Origin: Marispirochaeta sp964554875
Lineage (GTDB): Bacteria; Spirochaetota; Spirochaetia; JC444; Marispirochaetaceae
NCBI GenBank assembly: GCA_964554875.1
Contig: CAZKQJ010000012.1
Span: forward strand, 32,075-96,074
Direction of reading: 5' to 3'
DNA: 64,000 bases
Shown here piece by piece: positions 42,465 to 51,258 of the stretch (position 1 is its first letter; every line of letters begins with the position of its first letter). The notes under the pieces were generated by a model. That model saw only the letters and a list, made by a program, of their open reading frames with translations, did no database searches and was not told where the DNA came from. The position numbers and the translations under genes were made by a program.

Positions 42465-43427
42465 CTAATCTTCGTAAAGTTTGTCTTCGTCAACCAGGGC
42501 GACGGTCTCTTCTTCAGTCACCTCTTCGTCGGCTGCCTCTTCCTTCACTTCTTCCTCCGGACTGTAGTCGGAGTAGTCTGCATCGGTAAAGGATTGATCG
42601 GTGCTGTCGTCCTCATTATTGACTGCAGCAGCCACAGAGACGGTCTCGACATCTTCTCCGTACTCCATTTCGTCCTTGTTGGGCGCCTCTTCGGAGTTCA
42701 GGTCCTCATCGTCGTCCTGGAGGGTTTCGATTACTTCAAGGCCGATCTCGTTGTCAGCTTCAACGACTGCATTGGCAATAATCTGGGTAAACAGGGTTAT
42801 CGCCCGGATCGCGTCGTCGTTACCGGGAATGGGGTAGTCGATTCCATCGGGGTTACAGTTGGTGTCTACGACAGCGATAATGGGAATACCCATACGCTGG
42901 GCCTCCGCCACCGCAATGGACTCCTTCTTTGTGTCGATAATGAATACCACACCGGGGAGATCTTTCATCTCCTTGATACCGCCGAGGTTCTTCTCGAGAC
43001 GAGCGCGCTCTTTATTGAGTTTCGATACCTCTTTTTTTGTCAGGCTTTCAAAGGTACCGTCGATTTCCATCTTCTCGATCTTTTTCAGACGGAGTATGGA
43101 TTTCTTGATAGTTGAAAAGTTGGTAAGCATACCGCCCAGCCAGCGGTTGTTTACATAATACATTCCGCAGCGCTGCGCTTCACGCTCGATTGCCTGCTGG
43201 GCCTGTTTTTTCGTCCCGATAAAAAGGACTGACTTTCCATCATGAACCGATTTGCGAACCACCTCGTAGGCTTCACGTATAGCAGCGATGGTTTTCTGCA
43301 GGTCGATGATGTGGATTCCGTTCCGCTCGGCGAAGATATACTTCTTCATGCGGGGGTCCCAGCGCTTGGTCTGGTGGCCGAAATGGACCCCCGACTCAAG
43401 CAGGTTCTTCATGGTAACTACTGCCAA
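42465..43427 (-). CDS. rpsB: 30S ribosomal protein S2 with acidic C-terminal extension
   Basis: 320 residues, against about 240 normally. The S2 core (1-230) is typical: MKNLLESGVHFGHQTKRWDPRM, IFAERNGIHIIDLQKT, FIGTKKQAQQAIEREA, YVNNRWLGGMLTNF, PGVVFIIDTKKESIAVAEA, PIIAVVDTNCNPD. From about residue 235 the tail is very acidic (runs such as DDDEDLNSEE, SPEEEVKEEAADEE), lacking almost all Arg. Start is TTG with GGAGG seven bases upstream; the alternative ATG five codons in is also possible. First gene of the rpsB-tsf unit. Confidence 0.95.
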   Translation of the reverse strand: MAVVTMKNLLESGVHFGHQTKRWDPRMKKYIFAERNGIHIIDLQKTIAAIREAYEVVRKSVHDGKSVLFIGTKKQAQQAIEREAQRCGMYYVNNRWLGGMLTNFSTIKKSILRLKKIEKMEIDGTFESLTKKEVSKLNKERARLEKNLGGIKEMKDLPGVVFIIDTKKESIAVAEAQRMGIPIIAVVDTNCNPDGIDYPIPGNDDAIRAITLFTQIIANAVVEADNEIGLEVIETLQDDDEDLNSEEAPNKDEMEYGEDVETVSVAAAVNNEDDSTDQSFTDADYSDYSPEEEVKEEAADEEVTEEETVALVDEDKLYED

Positions 43428-43443
43428 GGTTTCCCTCCTAGGC

Positions 43444-43458
43444 GCGGCGTTGTGCCGC
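43444..43458 (-). promoter_or_regulatory. 5'-terminal stem-loop in the rpsB leader
   Basis: GCGGC/GCCGC stem with a five-base loop. From the predicted promoter the transcript starts around 43460, so the hairpin is at the very 5' end, just before GGAGG. It could stabilise the mRNA or take part in S2 autoregulation; both are guesses. Confidence 0.35.
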
Positions 43459-43466
43459 TTCCTTCT

Positions 43467-43495
43467 CTTTAATTCTCACACCCGGCTTCGGTCAA
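43467..43495 (-). promoter_or_regulatory. Putative promoter of rpsB-tsf
   Basis: On the minus strand TTGACC at 43490-43495, 17-base spacer, TTAAAG at 43467-43472 (weak -10). It lies in the 95-base gap between maf and rpsB. Confidence 0.4.
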
Positions 43496-43522
43496 AGACT
43501 TGGGCTGACTGGTGTGGAAGAT

Positions 43523-44134
43523 TTACCGCTTCAACAAATGAAACGGATAATTGAATGATCCTAACATGCCATAAAACGTCTGTATTGGCAAGCCCACCAC
43601 ATTGTGGTAACTCCCTTTTAGGGCACGAATAAACAACGCACCCTGTCCCTGGATGCGGTAGGCTCCGGCAGCCCCGTCCCACTCACCGCTGTCAAGATAC
43701 CAGTCGATCTCTTCATGGGTCATGGCAGCAAACGAAACCTCGGTACGGACAGCTTTCAATACGGATCTTTGCCCAAGGGTATCCAGGAGGGCGATTCCTG
43801 ACCAGACAGCATGGCATGTACCCTGCAGGGTATAAAGAGTCTCCCGTGCCTCATCCCTGTTTGCCGGCTTTCCCAGTATGCGCGAGCCGATACCGACCAG
43901 TGTATCTACCCCGAGGATCCATCGTCCAGGCTCCTTACCGTAAAAACATGATTCGGCCTTCAAGCGGGCAAGACGAAGGGCTTCCTCATCGATTCTGTCG
44001 GAGAGAAGGGTCTCATCAATATGCTGCGGGCGCTGCAGAAGGGGAAATCCCAGGTCAGAGAGCATACGTATGCGCTGTGGTGAAGCTGATGCCAGGGTAA
44101 TCCGGATGTCCGTATGCAGATTTTTATGATTCAT
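43523..44134 (-). CDS. maf: Maf family nucleotide pyrophosphatase
   Basis: House-cleaning pyrophosphatase for non-canonical or methylated nucleotides. 203 residues from the ATG at 44134; the frame runs 61 codons further but those residues do not resemble Maf. ITLASASPQRIRML at the start (usually ASxSPRR), DETLL, ILGVDTLVGIGSRILGKP, DEARETLYTLQGTCHAVWSG, WYLDSGEWDGAAGAYRIQGQGALFI and GSYHNVVGLP are family motifs. Substrate class (dTTP/UTP or m7GTP) is not decided. A weak ribosome site. Follows the small membrane protein gene by 16 bases. Confidence 0.93.
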   Translation of the reverse strand: MNHKNLHTDIRITLASASPQRIRMLSDLGFPLLQRPQHIDETLLSDRIDEEALRLARLKAESCFYGKEPGRWILGVDTLVGIGSRILGKPANRDEARETLYTLQGTCHAVWSGIALLDTLGQRSVLKAVRTEVSFAAMTHEEIDWYLDSGEWDGAAGAYRIQGQGALFIRALKGSYHNVVGLPIQTFYGMLGSFNYPFHLLKR

Positions 44135-44150
44135 ATGACCACAGCTGAAT

Positions 44151-44387
44151 TCAAAGGGATTTAAACAAAAGATACGCGCCGGCCAGACCTGCGATGGTTC
44201 CGGGGTTAAAGCGAATCCAGAAGGATACAACGTGTATGTCAAAACCGACAGGGCCCGCTTCCAGGGTAAAAGAATACCCGATAATAGAAAACAGCAGTTC
44301 AAGCAGGGTCCAGGCAAGGGTTCCTGTCAGAGCCCCCAGTAAAAAAAGCCGGTAGAGGACCGGTCTGTTTTTCGCGGTCCACTTCAT
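44151..44387 (-). CDS. Small membrane protein, DUF4321-like
   Basis: 78 residues with two transmembrane helices (about 12-36 and 58-77) separated by GYSFTLEAGPVGFDIHVVSFWIRFNPGTIAG. Length, GTL...LLE helix and the IRFNPGTIAGLAGAYLLFKSL end resemble DUF4321 proteins, which in Firmicutes are also encoded next to maf. That link is from memory and moderate. Its start overlaps the ABC-F stop by four bases. Confidence 0.6.
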   Translation of the reverse strand: MKWTAKNRPVLYRLFLLGALTGTLAWTLLELLFSIIGYSFTLEAGPVGFDIHVVSFWIRFNPGTIAGLAGAYLLFKSL

Positions 44388-46363
44388 TGATACACCGGAT
44401 TGATGAGATTTTCGATGGCAGTTTCGGTTTCTGAAAGTTCATGAGCAAGGGATTCCCACTTTTTCTGGGAGTTTTCGATTCGGGTTGTCAGGCTGTTTAT
44501 TTCCGCCTGTACTCTTCCTGCTGCTTCCGGATCAGAGTATACCTGAGGGCTTGCCAGCTCTTCCTCCTTAGCCGACAACTGCTGTTCAAGCTCTTCAATA
44601 TTTTCGAGCAGAGCTTCCTCTTCCCTGGCCAGCCGTCGGGAAAGCGTCTGCAGCTCCTTGAGCTGTTCTCTGTGAAGGCGGCTATCGCTTTTTTGGACTT
44701 CCGGCAGTCGCTGTGTCTCTTCTTCCGGGGATGGCTCCCGCCCGGAAGGCAGCTCTCTTTCCTTGAGGGAACGGTAGTATGCGTAATCTCCGGGAAAGTA
44801 CCTGCCTCTGCCGCTTTCTATCTCGAATACCGACGTTGCCAGCTGATCTATAAAGTAGCGGTCATGGGAGACAAATATCAATGTGCCCTCGTAATCCTTG
44901 AGGACATTCAGTAGAACGTCCTTGGTTTGCAGATCAAGATGGTTTGTAGGTTCATCCAGGATCAGCAGATTGACCGGGTTCAAGAGCAGTTTGAGAAGGG
45001 CAAGACGGCTTTTTTCTCCTCCGCTGAGAACTGAGAGAGGTTTGTATATGTCGTCTCCTCTGAAAAGAAAGGCCCCCAGGAGACCGCGAAGGGAAGGAAT
45101 AAGGGCGGTGGGTGCGGACGTTTCGATCTCATTATAAATAGATTTGTCGCTTGAAAAGCTGCTCTCCAGGTCCTGGTTGAAAAACCCGGTTTGAACCCCA
45201 CTTCCCAGTATGAGATCTCCGTTAAAGTCTGTATCGATCCCCGCAAGAATCCGCATGAGGGTCGATTTTCCTGCACCGTTTTTTCCCACCAGGGCAAGCT
45301 TTTCTCCCCGATTGACTTCCAGCTGAATATCCGAAAAGACTATATTGTCCCCGTAGGATTTTTTACCTTCATAAAAGCGGATAACCTGCCTGCCGCTGTG
45401 AGGAGCCCGGGGGAAGGAGAATCGGACCTGCTTCATGTTTTCAGGTATCCGGATGGGTTCGATCTTTTCAAGCTGTTTGATTCGGCTTTGAACAAGGGCC
45501 GCCTTGGAGGAGTTGTAACGGAAACGCTGGATAAAATTTTCCAGCCGGGCAATCTCTTCCTGTTGTTCCTGGTAGTCCTTATGGAGCTGTTCAAGTTCAT
45601 GACTGCGTTGTGCCAGGTAAGCCGAATAGTTGCCTGTATACAGAGAGATTTTTCCGAGAAACAGTTCCGCCACTTTGTTTACGCAGGAGTCAAGAAAATA
45701 GCGGTCGTGGGAGACCAGGACTATCCCCCCGTCAAAACCGGCAAGAAAGGCCTGCAGCCAGTCCCTGGCTTCGAGGTCCAGATAGTTGGTTGGTTCATCC
45801 AGAAGCAGGATATCCGGACTCGTCAGCAGGGCCATGGCCAGGGCAATACGCATCTGCCAGCCCCCGGAAAAGTTTCCACTGTCCCTGGAAAAATCCTCCC
45901 GTGAAAATCCAAGTCCGAAAAGGACCTCGCTTATTCTCTGCTCCCGCTGGTAGTAGCCGCTGTGAACAATGGCTTCCTCCAGATGGTGTTGACGATGCAG
46001 AAGATCATCGATCTCCTGATCTCCCTCTTTACAGGACGCCAGACGTGCTTCTATCGCTGCTTTCTCTTCCATCATCGCATGCACGTAGGTGAAAGCATTC
46101 TCCACTTCATCCCTGAGGCATTTCCCTGAGTGTTCAAGTCCTGTCTGGGGAAGATAGGTTACCCTGGCATCAGGGCTTGAGGAACAGAGGCCGCTGTCAG
46201 CTGTAATAATGCCGGCGGCGATTTTCAGGAGGGAGGACTTTCCCGATCCATTGGCCCCGGTAAGGGCGATCCGGTCCTTTGAATCGATGCGAAGGCTTAC
46301 ATCCTTGAGAACATCCCGGTCTCCGTAGGCCAGGGATACACTGCTCAGCTGAAGAAAAGACAT
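44384..46363 (-). CDS. ABC-F family ATPase
   Basis: Soluble double ABC ATPase without membrane domain; relatives act on the ribosome. 659 residues. First half: Walker A TGANGSGKSS (35-44), NFSGGWQMRIALA signature, LLLDEPTNYLDLEA. A helical linker rich in charged residues (about 240-310). Second half: VGKNGAGKSTLMRIL, VLSGGEKSRLALL, LLILDEPTNHLDL and SHDRYF. A coiled coil occupies about 540-655. The C-terminal extension is as in Uup-type proteins, but subtype is not sure. One base separates it from the SH3 lipoprotein gene. Confidence 0.92.
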   Translation of the reverse strand: MSFLQLSSVSLAYGDRDVLKDVSLRIDSKDRIALTGANGSGKSSLLKIAAGIITADSGLCSSSPDARVTYLPQTGLEHSGKCLRDEVENAFTYVHAMMEEKAAIEARLASCKEGDQEIDDLLHRQHHLEEAIVHSGYYQREQRISEVLFGLGFSREDFSRDSGNFSGGWQMRIALAMALLTSPDILLLDEPTNYLDLEARDWLQAFLAGFDGGIVLVSHDRYFLDSCVNKVAELFLGKISLYTGNYSAYLAQRSHELEQLHKDYQEQQEEIARLENFIQRFRYNSSKAALVQSRIKQLEKIEPIRIPENMKQVRFSFPRAPHSGRQVIRFYEGKKSYGDNIVFSDIQLEVNRGEKLALVGKNGAGKSTLMRILAGIDTDFNGDLILGSGVQTGFFNQDLESSFSSDKSIYNEIETSAPTALIPSLRGLLGAFLFRGDDIYKPLSVLSGGEKSRLALLKLLLNPVNLLILDEPTNHLDLQTKDVLLNVLKDYEGTLIFVSHDRYFIDQLATSVFEIESGRGRYFPGDYAYYRSLKERELPSGREPSPEEETQRLPEVQKSDSRLHREQLKELQTLSRRLAREEEALLENIEELEQQLSAKEEELASPQVYSDPEAAGRVQAEINSLTTRIENSQKKWESLAHELSETETAIENLINPVYQ

Positions 46364-46364
46364 A

Positions 46365-47669
46365 TCAGTTTTGCAGATTCATGAAGAGGACGAGGGAGTT
46401 GTACCCGGTATCCTCTATCATAAAATCATTCACGTTATCCTCGGGGATCATAGTAAAACGAATTCCCTGTGGCTCAAGCTTGTAGAGAAAGCTTATCCCC
46501 TGTTGAGGATCTGCTCCGTAAAACCGGAAAGTTCCGGCGCCGTCGTAGTCTCTCCTCAGCTGTGGTGATATATACCGGTCAAAGCGGATAGTGCCTGCAT
46601 CTCCGAAGTTTGCCTTGATTGTACCCGGTACGAGACGTTCTTTTCCGGTCCAGTTGAAGGACCCGTCGGGAAAAATCTCTATGGTTCCGTAGGCGCTGCT
46701 CATGAAGCGTTCACCCATCTCGACAATTTGCTGCAGGGCTTCTTCCCTGCGGATTTTTTCCTTCTCGATTACATCTTCAAGATCGGGAACCGCAATAAAG
46801 CGGGCTGTAAGCTCTTCTGATTCAAACTTAAAATGGGCGAGTATCGAAGAGACCGGCGGTTCGGGTGTCTCCAGGGTTATATAGAGATCGCTGTCTGCAA
46901 AATGGAAGCGGTTTCTCCCTGCTTCTTTAATCTCGGAGTATTCTATGCTGAGCCGGTATTTTGAAGAGATTATCCGTATGACGCCCTGCTCATCGTCGGG
47001 AAAGAGTCCGAATTCCGGATTCAATGCCTCCAGGGCCGGTGTTCTTCGCCGTATAAGATGAACAAAGCGTTCAGGGTGATAGGATCGGGTAAAAAAATCG
47101 TCCAGCCGGGGATCGGTATTCTGAACAGCCAGTACCGAATCCCGTTCACCCTCCTGGTAAAAAGTAAGCTCCCTGTCGAAGCAGTAGCCCCGTGTGCCGT
47201 CTTGGGTCAAAACCTCATACCAGAAGCCCTGATACTCACCAACCTGGACCTCCCTGGTCGCTTTTGAAAGGACTTTCATCTCTTCGTGTTTACGCAGCCG
47301 GTAGACCCTGTCGCTCGAAGCATCGGGCTGTGAACGGACCGGAAGGCCAACCCGGTTCGAAAGGGCCATTGTATTCGCGAAAGACGCATAGTCTGCGGCT
47401 GCCGTACGTGCGTCCTTGTCATTATTATGGAATCCAACCCTCCAGCGCTTTATGCTGAGGTTCTCCTCGGTCCTGGGATCGACAATTATGTAGGACTCTT
47501 GGATATTTGATTCGCTGATGATCCTGACAGTATCCGCACTCTCAAGAGAACTGTCTTCCGGTGGCCAGAGAATAATACCGTAGCCGATTCCTCTGGAGGA
47601 ACAGGAGAGAAGCAGAAGGATGAAAATTAACAGAAGACCTGATAACGAATAGATTTTACCGACTCGCAT
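46365..47669 (-). CDS. SH3-domain lipoprotein
   Basis: 434 residues from the ATG at 47669. Signal with LLLLSC, so lipidation at Cys23 is likely. Early beta region, then a bacterial SH3 domain at about 98-170 (RVGLPVRSQPDASSDRVYRL, KVLSKA, FWYEVLTQDGTRGYCFDREL). The C-terminal half (about 200-434) is unknown and beta-rich with GTIEIFPDGSFNWTG. Binding to peptidoglycan or another envelope ligand is inferred from SH3b proteins. No ribosome site, but a promoter whose -10 box ends seven bases before the ATG. First gene of the ABC-F/DUF4321/maf unit. Confidence 0.78.
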   Translation of the reverse strand: MRVGKIYSLSGLLLIFILLLLSCSSRGIGYGIILWPPEDSSLESADTVRIISESNIQESYIIVDPRTEENLSIKRWRVGFHNNDKDARTAAADYASFANTMALSNRVGLPVRSQPDASSDRVYRLRKHEEMKVLSKATREVQVGEYQGFWYEVLTQDGTRGYCFDRELTFYQEGERDSVLAVQNTDPRLDDFFTRSYHPERFVHLIRRRTPALEALNPEFGLFPDDEQGVIRIISSKYRLSIEYSEIKEAGRNRFHFADSDLYITLETPEPPVSSILAHFKFESEELTARFIAVPDLEDVIEKEKIRREEALQQIVEMGERFMSSAYGTIEIFPDGSFNWTGKERLVPGTIKANFGDAGTIRFDRYISPQLRRDYDGAGTFRFYGADPQQGISFLYKLEPQGIRFTMIPEDNVNDFMIEDTGYNSLVLFMNLQN

Positions 47670-47676
47670 AGCTTTG

Positions 47677-47705
47677 AATAGACCATATATACCGGGATAA
47701 GTCAA
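47677..47705 (-). promoter_or_regulatory. Putative sigma-70 promoter of the SH3 lipoprotein unit, predicting a leaderless mRNA
   Basis: On the minus strand TTGACT at 47700-47705, 17-base spacer and TCTATT at 47677-47682; seven bases then the ATG. The remaining 155-base gap up to the next gene has no other structure I recognise beyond a short CCTGTTTACAGG palindrome. Confidence 0.5.
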
Positions 47706-47824
47706 TAATTTGCGAAATATGAGGCTTTCTTCGGATTATCTCCAGGATTCAAAACGCCGGTATATCGTCCTGTAAACAGGGCTCACACGACTATGGGTCA
47801 CATGTACCGGAGGTCCCCGATGGT

Positions 47825-48652
47825 TTATTCACCCATCACAAAGGCTATTTTTCCCTGCTGAAGGATTTCCCTTCCCCGGGGAGAATTAAGCAGAGAGAGG
47901 GCATCTGAGCGGGTAATTATCGGATCGGAAGGAGCAATTCCGAACAGGCCCCTTGCGGCGATTCGAACAGGATTGGGACCCACGCGTTCCCCCAGCGCCT
48001 CGGAGGATAGAGATCTGAAGTACCCGACGGGTCCGCGGTCAAGAATATCCTCCCGGTTCATCATCTCGGGTTCGAATACAATATTCATCTCTTCATCCCA
48101 TATGCGGGGAAAAAGAACCGGAACCAGGGGCGACTCCTCATCCTCTTCTCCATGTACCGGATAGCTTTCTGCGGCGTAGATAAGAAGGCCCGTGAAATTT
48201 GCACTTGCCGCGTGGAATAGGCTTGGTGCCGGAGTATATCCCCTGGAATGATCGAGAAATACCGCGGCCAGATCGGGATACAGGGCAAGCTGAAAGGTAA
48301 AGGACAGCTCTCCGAATTCCCGGGAAAAACTGCTCGACACAGGTTTTATATCCTTGAGGGCTTCGAGTAAATCGGAAATTCTGCGGGGATTCCGGTTTAT
48401 CCAATCCTGAAGGGAGAGGGAAGATGATATACGCAGGTCCCCGGCTGCAGAGATAAAACGCTCCCCCAGATTATCGAAGGTTTCACGTCTCAGACGGGAC
48501 CTTTCTTCCGGGGTAAAATCGTCAACTTTATGTACAACTGAAAGACTCAGGCTGCCCTTCTGCCAGTCAAGGTCGACACGGGATACCGGGTCCGCAAAGA
48601 TGCTGACGGTAAAGACACTACAGACGGCGACTGCGAAAAGAAATCTTCTCAT
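47825..48652 (-). CDS. Exported protein of unknown function
   Basis: 275 residues with a signal peptide (1-20, AVAVCSVFTVSIFA then DPVS). The body starts VDLDWQKGSLSLSVVHKVDDFTPEERSRLRRETFDNLGERFI, and later has PSLFHAASANFTGLLIYAAES and ARGLFGIAPSDPIITRSDALSLLNSPRGREILQQGKIAFVMGE. The last part looks like an intact domain. I do not recognise the family; it looks like a spirochaete-specific envelope protein. ATGA overlap with the transglycosylase gene places it in that unit. Confidence 0.65.
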   Translation of the reverse strand: MRRFLFAVAVCSVFTVSIFADPVSRVDLDWQKGSLSLSVVHKVDDFTPEERSRLRRETFDNLGERFISAAGDLRISSSLSLQDWINRNPRRISDLLEALKDIKPVSSSFSREFGELSFTFQLALYPDLAAVFLDHSRGYTPAPSLFHAASANFTGLLIYAAESYPVHGEEDEESPLVPVLFPRIWDEEMNIVFEPEMMNREDILDRGPVGYFRSLSSEALGERVGPNPVRIAARGLFGIAPSDPIITRSDALSLLNSPRGREILQQGKIAFVMGE

Positions 48653-50022
48653 CGCTTCTCCTCCCGTGCAATTCCATGTACTGGAACCTTGAGGAGCATC
48701 CCGGGATGAATCAGGGAGTCTATATTGAGCTGGTTATTGAAAGCCAGTTCCGCGGCGCTTGTATTATAGCGACGACCGATGCTGCTAAGGGTATCTCCGG
48801 GCTGCACGCGATACTGGTCGACTTCCTCGTATTGCAGGATTCGGGACCTCTCCTCAGGACCGGCATAGGGGGGCATCGGAGCGGCGAGGGGGATTAGTAC
48901 CTCCGATCCGATCATCAGGCGCCGGGGATCAAGCCTGGGATTAAACTCGAGCAGAAGGTCCGTAGACACACCGTAATGCATGCTCAGAGCGTACAGAGTG
49001 TCTCCCTGCTGTATGGTGTAGGTATCAAGATCCATTAGCGATAAATCCTCATTATTCAGGGCCCTGGTAATACTATCGGCGTATTCCTGCGGAACTTTCA
49101 GTCTGTACCCTCGTATCTGGGGAGGGGTTACCGGCTGGTTCAATTCCTGATTGGCCTCTGCGAGGATCCGCAACGGAACATCAGCGGCGTCCGCCAGGCG
49201 GTTCAGATGCACGGGACCGCTGACGTCTATCCGGGTCCATGTCTGCTCGTCCCACTGAAGGGGAAGCCGGAACCGTCCGGGATAGGACGCAAAACGGCTG
49301 ACGGCTAGAAAACGAGGAACATAGGCTGCCGTTTCCGCCGGAAGATACCCCTTCCTGGCAAGGGTCCAGAAATCCCGGGTGCCTGCGGCTTTAATCGCCC
49401 TCTGCATATGGCCGAGACCGCAGTTGTAGGCGCCGATTGCAAGAAGCCAGTCTCCGAGAACAGAGTAATTCGTTTCAAGTTTTTCAAGGGCTCCGTGGGT
49501 GGCTTTCCAGAAGTCCCGGCGCTCATCCAGCCATTTATTGACCCGTATATCGTAGGGATGAATACTGTTCATCATGAACTGCCAGAGTCCGGCGGCTCCG
49601 GAACGGGAAACCGCCGACGGGATAAATGCTGATTCTATAATCGGCAGATAGGCCAGTTCCCAGGGGAGATCCATCCGGCGTATTACTGAATGGATAAAGG
49701 GAAGGTAGGGTTCACCCCTTCGCAGGACCCTTTCAAGATACTCCTGACCGGCTTTTCCGGAATAATGGCGGTACTCGGCCTTTACCTCGGGAATATCTTC
49801 GAAATCCGATACATCAAGGGATTGAAAGGCATGCCCCTTGTGACCCTGTCTGGCCGGAAGCGGAAAATCCGGATAGGGAAGGGGGTCAAATCCCGGCCTG
49901 CTCAAGGGAATGCTGTTCCGGTGTTCATCCAGCACAGGCAGGGGCGCGGAATACAGCTGAAATGTCAGGCAGCACAGTATGCACAAAGGTACGAAGCTCA
50001 GGCAGCAGCGGCTGCTATCCAT
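48649..50022 (-). CDS. Membrane-bound lytic transglycosylase with two LysM domains (MltD-like)
   Basis: Cleaves peptidoglycan glycan strands. 457 residues from the ATG at 50022 with GGGAG upstream. Signal peptide with CCLTFQL, then an SLT domain: LPIIESAF (catalytic glutamate), SRSGAAGLWQFM and GAYNCGLGHMQRAI. Two LysM modules follow (YTIQQGDTLYALSMHYGVS... and YRVQPGDTLSSIGRRYNTS...) near residues 340-450 for peptidoglycan binding. The domain order is that of MltD. Overlaps the TPR gene upstream by eight bases. Confidence 0.92.
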   Translation of the reverse strand: MDSSRCCLSFVPLCILCCLTFQLYSAPLPVLDEHRNSIPLSRPGFDPLPYPDFPLPARQGHKGHAFQSLDVSDFEDIPEVKAEYRHYSGKAGQEYLERVLRRGEPYLPFIHSVIRRMDLPWELAYLPIIESAFIPSAVSRSGAAGLWQFMMNSIHPYDIRVNKWLDERRDFWKATHGALEKLETNYSVLGDWLLAIGAYNCGLGHMQRAIKAAGTRDFWTLARKGYLPAETAAYVPRFLAVSRFASYPGRFRLPLQWDEQTWTRIDVSGPVHLNRLADAADVPLRILAEANQELNQPVTPPQIRGYRLKVPQEYADSITRALNNEDLSLMDLDTYTIQQGDTLYALSMHYGVSTDLLLEFNPRLDPRRLMIGSEVLIPLAAPMPPYAGPEERSRILQYEEVDQYRVQPGDTLSSIGRRYNTSAAELAFNNQLNIDSLIHPGMLLKVPVHGIAREEKR

Positions 50023-51118
50023 TGCTGCTCCCTGCAAAGGGTTTCTCGCCGAAGTAGATTCCAGCCCATTCCCATTGACCGTGTATTTCGGGATCCGCGG
50101 GAAAGTTTACCCGCCTGAAATAGAGATACCAGGTTTTAATCCGGTAGGACCAGCCCCAGGTCCGTAAGTAGGCCTCCCTGCTGTTGGACCCCTCGTCCAG
50201 TTCCCTGGAGTAGTAAACGTTTCCCTTGAGAAAAATACCGATGTCCGCCAGAAAATCGATATTCGCCTCGGTTTCTTCTTCTTCCCATGAGAGAGCGAAA
50301 AAATTTACCTTGGCCATATATTGACGCAGCCTGCGGGGGTCTTCCCGCCAGATTGCAGCTTTTATGTTGTTGACCAGGCGATCCAGATCGGCCATGGTCC
50401 AGTCCTTGTCTCTCCTTTCGTAGAAAGTAATCATGGAGGTAATTTCTTTATGGGCTTCCGGTTTACCGGGAATGTTTGTTTCGGGATAGAGCAGGAACTG
50501 CTTGTACGCCTGTATTGCCAGTTCCCATTCGCCCACAACCTCATATGTCTCCCCAAGGAAGTAGTAGGCTTCACCCATGTCGATTTCTCCGGAAAAGCGT
50601 GCGATCAATTCCTTGTAATACTGAATCCGTACCTCAGGATCCTCCACCAGGTTGATAAGACTTTTCAGACAGAGATAGTGCACCGAACTGTCACGGAACA
50701 GCAGGTCCGAGTAGTTTTTCAAAATACGTTCATAATAGTGTACGGCAAAGGGAAAGGCCTTTCTTTCCCGGTAGTTTTCCGCAATAACGAGAAGGTAATA
50801 TGCATTGAAAGGATCCTGCGGGTTCCTCTCAACGTAGGTGGAAAGGAGAAGGTTCAACTGTTCAAGCGCTTCCCGCTGATAGAGCTGTTTGATAATCTCG
50901 TTCAGCAGGATGAATCGCGACTCACTGCGCTGGTTCTCCGAATCACGCAGTTGTATTAAAAGATCCGCCATCTCCGCCTTCTGTTCCCTGCTGCCTTTGA
51001 GAAAGTAGGAGAGGTCTCCATATTTCAGGGAGTCGATCAGGGAGCACTGAGTAGCGGAGAGGACAAGGGTGAGAATCATCACCACAAAAAAGGCGCTTAC
51101 GCCGATGCGCTTTCTCAT
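50015..51118 (-). CDS. TPR-containing envelope protein, possible lipoprotein
   Basis: 367 residues. Signal segment 1-25 ends in LSATQC, a loose spirochaetal-type lipobox with Cys25; lipidation is possible. The rest is helical with TPR-like motifs (ALEQLNLLLSTYVERNPQDPFNAYYLLVIAENY, MGEAYYFLGETYEVVGEWELAIQAYKQFL) and an unusual final 60 residues rich in Trp/Tyr (WGWSYRIKTWYLYFRR). First gene of the transglycosylase unit; no ribosome site is obvious. A partner role for the transglycosylase is inferred from neighbourhood. Confidence 0.72.
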   Translation of the reverse strand: MRKRIGVSAFFVVMILTLVLSATQCSLIDSLKYGDLSYFLKGSREQKAEMADLLIQLRDSENQRSESRFILLNEIIKQLYQREALEQLNLLLSTYVERNPQDPFNAYYLLVIAENYRERKAFPFAVHYYERILKNYSDLLFRDSSVHYLCLKSLINLVEDPEVRIQYYKELIARFSGEIDMGEAYYFLGETYEVVGEWELAIQAYKQFLLYPETNIPGKPEAHKEITSMITFYERRDKDWTMADLDRLVNNIKAAIWREDPRRLRQYMAKVNFFALSWEEEETEANIDFLADIGIFLKGNVYYSRELDEGSNSREAYLRTWGWSYRIKTWYLYFRRVNFPADPEIHGQWEWAGIYFGEKPFAGSSNG

Positions 51119-51129
51119 ATCTGAATCAG

Positions 51130-51158
51130 ATAGTACCAGACCTGTATGGGATTGACAA
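51130..51158 (-). promoter_or_regulatory. Putative promoter of the TPR-transglycosylase unit
   Basis: On the minus strand TTGTCA at 51153-51158, 17-base spacer, TACTAT at 51130-51135, then 11 bases to the ATG at 51118. A four-base leader or none is predicted; no ribosome site. It lies in the 140-base divergent region with icd. Confidence 0.5.
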
Positions 51159-51216
51159 TATTGCCCAGCTCGAAGCTGTTCTCCTTACTTGTCCGGCACA
51201 CGTATATTTGATAGTC

Positions 51217-51245
51217 TTGTATCGACGGAAAAGCGTTTATTTTAT
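51217..51245 (+). promoter_or_regulatory. Putative icd promoter
   Basis: TTGTAT at 51217-51222, 17-base spacer and TTTTAT at 51240-51245. It gives a leader of only about six to eight bases that still contains AGGAGAG before the ATG at 51259. Confidence 0.35.
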
Positions 51246-51258
51246 AGCAGGAGAGAAT

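Noticed and set aside
47760..47824. CCTGTTTACAGG palindrome and nearby GC-rich bases as a terminator or operator
   Set aside because: Stem too short, no T run, and no second copy to support an operator.
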